Source: Octadecabacter sp. SW4
Lineage (GTDB): Bacteria > Pseudomonadota > Alphaproteobacteria > Rhodobacterales > Rhodobacteraceae
NCBI RefSeq assembly: GCF_008065155.1
Contig: NZ_CP042819.1
Span: 2,108,001 to 2,172,000, forward strand
Length of the DNA stretch: 64,000 bases
Reading direction: 5' to 3'
In this document: piece by piece, positions 62,995-64,000 of the stretch
Position numbering within the stretch: the first letter of the stretch is position 1
Layout: every line of letters begins with the position of its first letter
The notes under the pieces: model-generated
The model's input: the letters and a program-made list of their open reading frames with translations, nothing else
The model's database searches: none
Told to the model about the DNA's origin: nothing
Made by a program: the position numbers and the translations under genes

Positions 62995-64000
62995 CTATCC
63001 CAACTTCACGTTATCGACGCCGACAAGTTTGTCGTAGATGTAATAAAGGACCAGCACGACCGCGAGCATGATCGTGCCAAGGGCGGCCGCCAGCCCCCAG
63101 TTGCCGGAACTTGAGAACTGGTAATAAATCCGGTTCGAGATGAACGTGCCGTCGGCACCACCCACCAGTTCGGGCGTGATGAAGTAACCGACCGCCAGAA
63201 TGAACACGAGCAGCGCCCCCGCCCCGATCCCCGGCGTGGTCTGCGGGAAATAGACCCGCAAGAAGGCCGTGGTATTGGTCGCGCCCAGCGATTTGGCGGC
63301 GCGCAGATAGGACGGCGGGATTGTCTTCATCACCGAGTAAAGCGGCAGGATCATGAACGGCAGCAGAATATGCGTCATCGCGATAATCACGCCCAACTGG
63401 TTGTTGATCAGCGATAATCGTTCGGTAAAGCCCAGCGCTATCCAGAAATCATTGATCACGCCCTGTTGTTGCAGCAGGATTTTCCATGCCGATGTCCGCA
63501 CCAAAAGGGATGTCCAGAACGGTAGCAACACGAGGATCAGTAACAGGTTGGACGTGCGTGCGGGCAAGTCCGCCAACAGCCACGCCACCGGATAACCCAG
63601 CGCAAGCGTGCAAAGCGTGATCACAAAACTCAGCCACAGGGTGCGCACCATGAGTTTCTGATAAACCCTCTGATCAGGATCTTTCATCGTGATCCCTTGA
63701 GAGGTGCGCTGGGAATCAACCGCCGCCAGGAAATAGCTGCTGGTGTAATAGCCGGAATTGGCCTTGATCGTGGCCCAGTATTCGATGTTGCCCCAATCGT
63801 CGTCGATATCCAGAAATGCCTCGCGGAAGGGGCCATCGGTTTCGATGTCCCAGCGCGACACGGGCCGCCCTGATTTGCGGAACAGCGATGACATGCCCGG
63901 CGTTTCATAGTTGAACCGGCGGCCCAGCTGGGTGTGATTGCGATCCTCGAACGCGGTGGCAAGGTCGATGGCCAGCGCGCGGTAAACGGCTTCGGGTGGC
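62995..64000 (-). CDS. ABC transporter permease (PotB type), partial at window end
   Basis: The frame is open through the window end; the 5' end lies beyond base 64000. An ATG at 63894 exists, but the upstream in-frame sequence (PPEAVYRALAIDLATAFEDR) looks coding and matches the long N-terminal extension of PotB-type permeases in this lineage. The membrane core follows, with LRAAKSLGATNTTAFLRVYF as the EAA loop. It pairs with the PotC-type permease. Confidence 0.88.
   Translation of the reverse strand, partial: PPEAVYRALAIDLATAFEDRNHTQLGRRFNYETPGMSSLFRKSGRPVSRWDIETDGPFREAFLDIDDDWGNIEYWATIKANSGYYTSSYFLAAVDSQRTSQGITMKDPDQRVYQKLMVRTLWLSFVITLCTLALGYPVAWLLADLPARTSNLLLILVLLPFWTSLLVRTSAWKILLQQQGVINDFWIALGFTERLSLINNQLGVIIAMTHILLPFMILPLYSVMKTIPPSYLRAAKSLGATNTTAFLRVYFPQTTPGIGAGALLVFILAVGYFITPELVGGADGTFISNRIYYQFSSSGNWGLAAALGTIMLAVVLVLYYIYDKLVGVDNVKLG

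Overview
The window reads as a chromosomal segment of an alphaproteobacterium of the Rhodobacteraceae/Roseobacter group. The support is high-GC coding, the conserved SPOR lipoprotein–dacC–tmk–holB–tatD–MBL cluster, a RutR-controlled reductive pyrimidine pathway, and many proteins of familiar roseobacter type. Genus cannot be fixed from this sequence alone.

Layout. 0-5 kb: the 5' part of an NqrA-like gene, a pentaheme cytochrome c, a cation:proton antiporter, a BASS-family transporter and an acyltransferase. 4.8-14.1 kb: a likely matrix/surface-protein export locus. It holds a CsgD-like LuxR regulator with a coupled small protein, a giant Asn/Gly/Ala-rich protein, a second protein with four copies of a GD..IN.I.Q.NV..D.D motif, then a type I secretion ABC exporter and its HlyD adaptor. 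14.3-23.9 kb: a specialised-metabolism locus with a damaged DUF305 gene, a phosphopantetheinyl transferase, a 2138-residue NRPS-like synthase, a divergent fatty acid desaturase and an overlapping lipoprotein. The synthase order is carrier – condensation – ATP-grasp – adenylation – carrier – FSH1-like hydrolase – carrier – thioesterase. I consider it the most novel item here.

24.1-34.4 kb: reductive pyrimidine degradation (preT, preA, rutR, ureidopropionase-type hydrolase, dihydropyrimidinase) with an ABC importer, a clean RutR operator and three REP-like palindromes. 35.16-55.43 kb: a genomic island of about 20.3 kb bounded by 14-bp copies of the 3' end of tRNA-Ser(TGA), with a P4-type integrase. 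It carries an apparent ten-gene operon (HMS dehydrogenase through the lower meta-cleavage pathway to its own ABC importer), a GST and a GntR regulator with five AAACGTTT-type boxes. It also carries an IS1182-family element, a small derivative element, an IS3-family element, a type I restriction hsdR gene beheaded next to the IS3 end, and a YgjP-like metallopeptidase. 55.4-64 kb: tRNA-Ser, a SPOR lipoprotein, dacC with a one-base frameshift in a C tract at the SxxK motif, tmk, holB, tatD, an MBL hydrolase, an AEC transporter and two polyamine-type ABC permeases, the last running off the window.

All functional calls come from reading motifs by eye. No database search was run.
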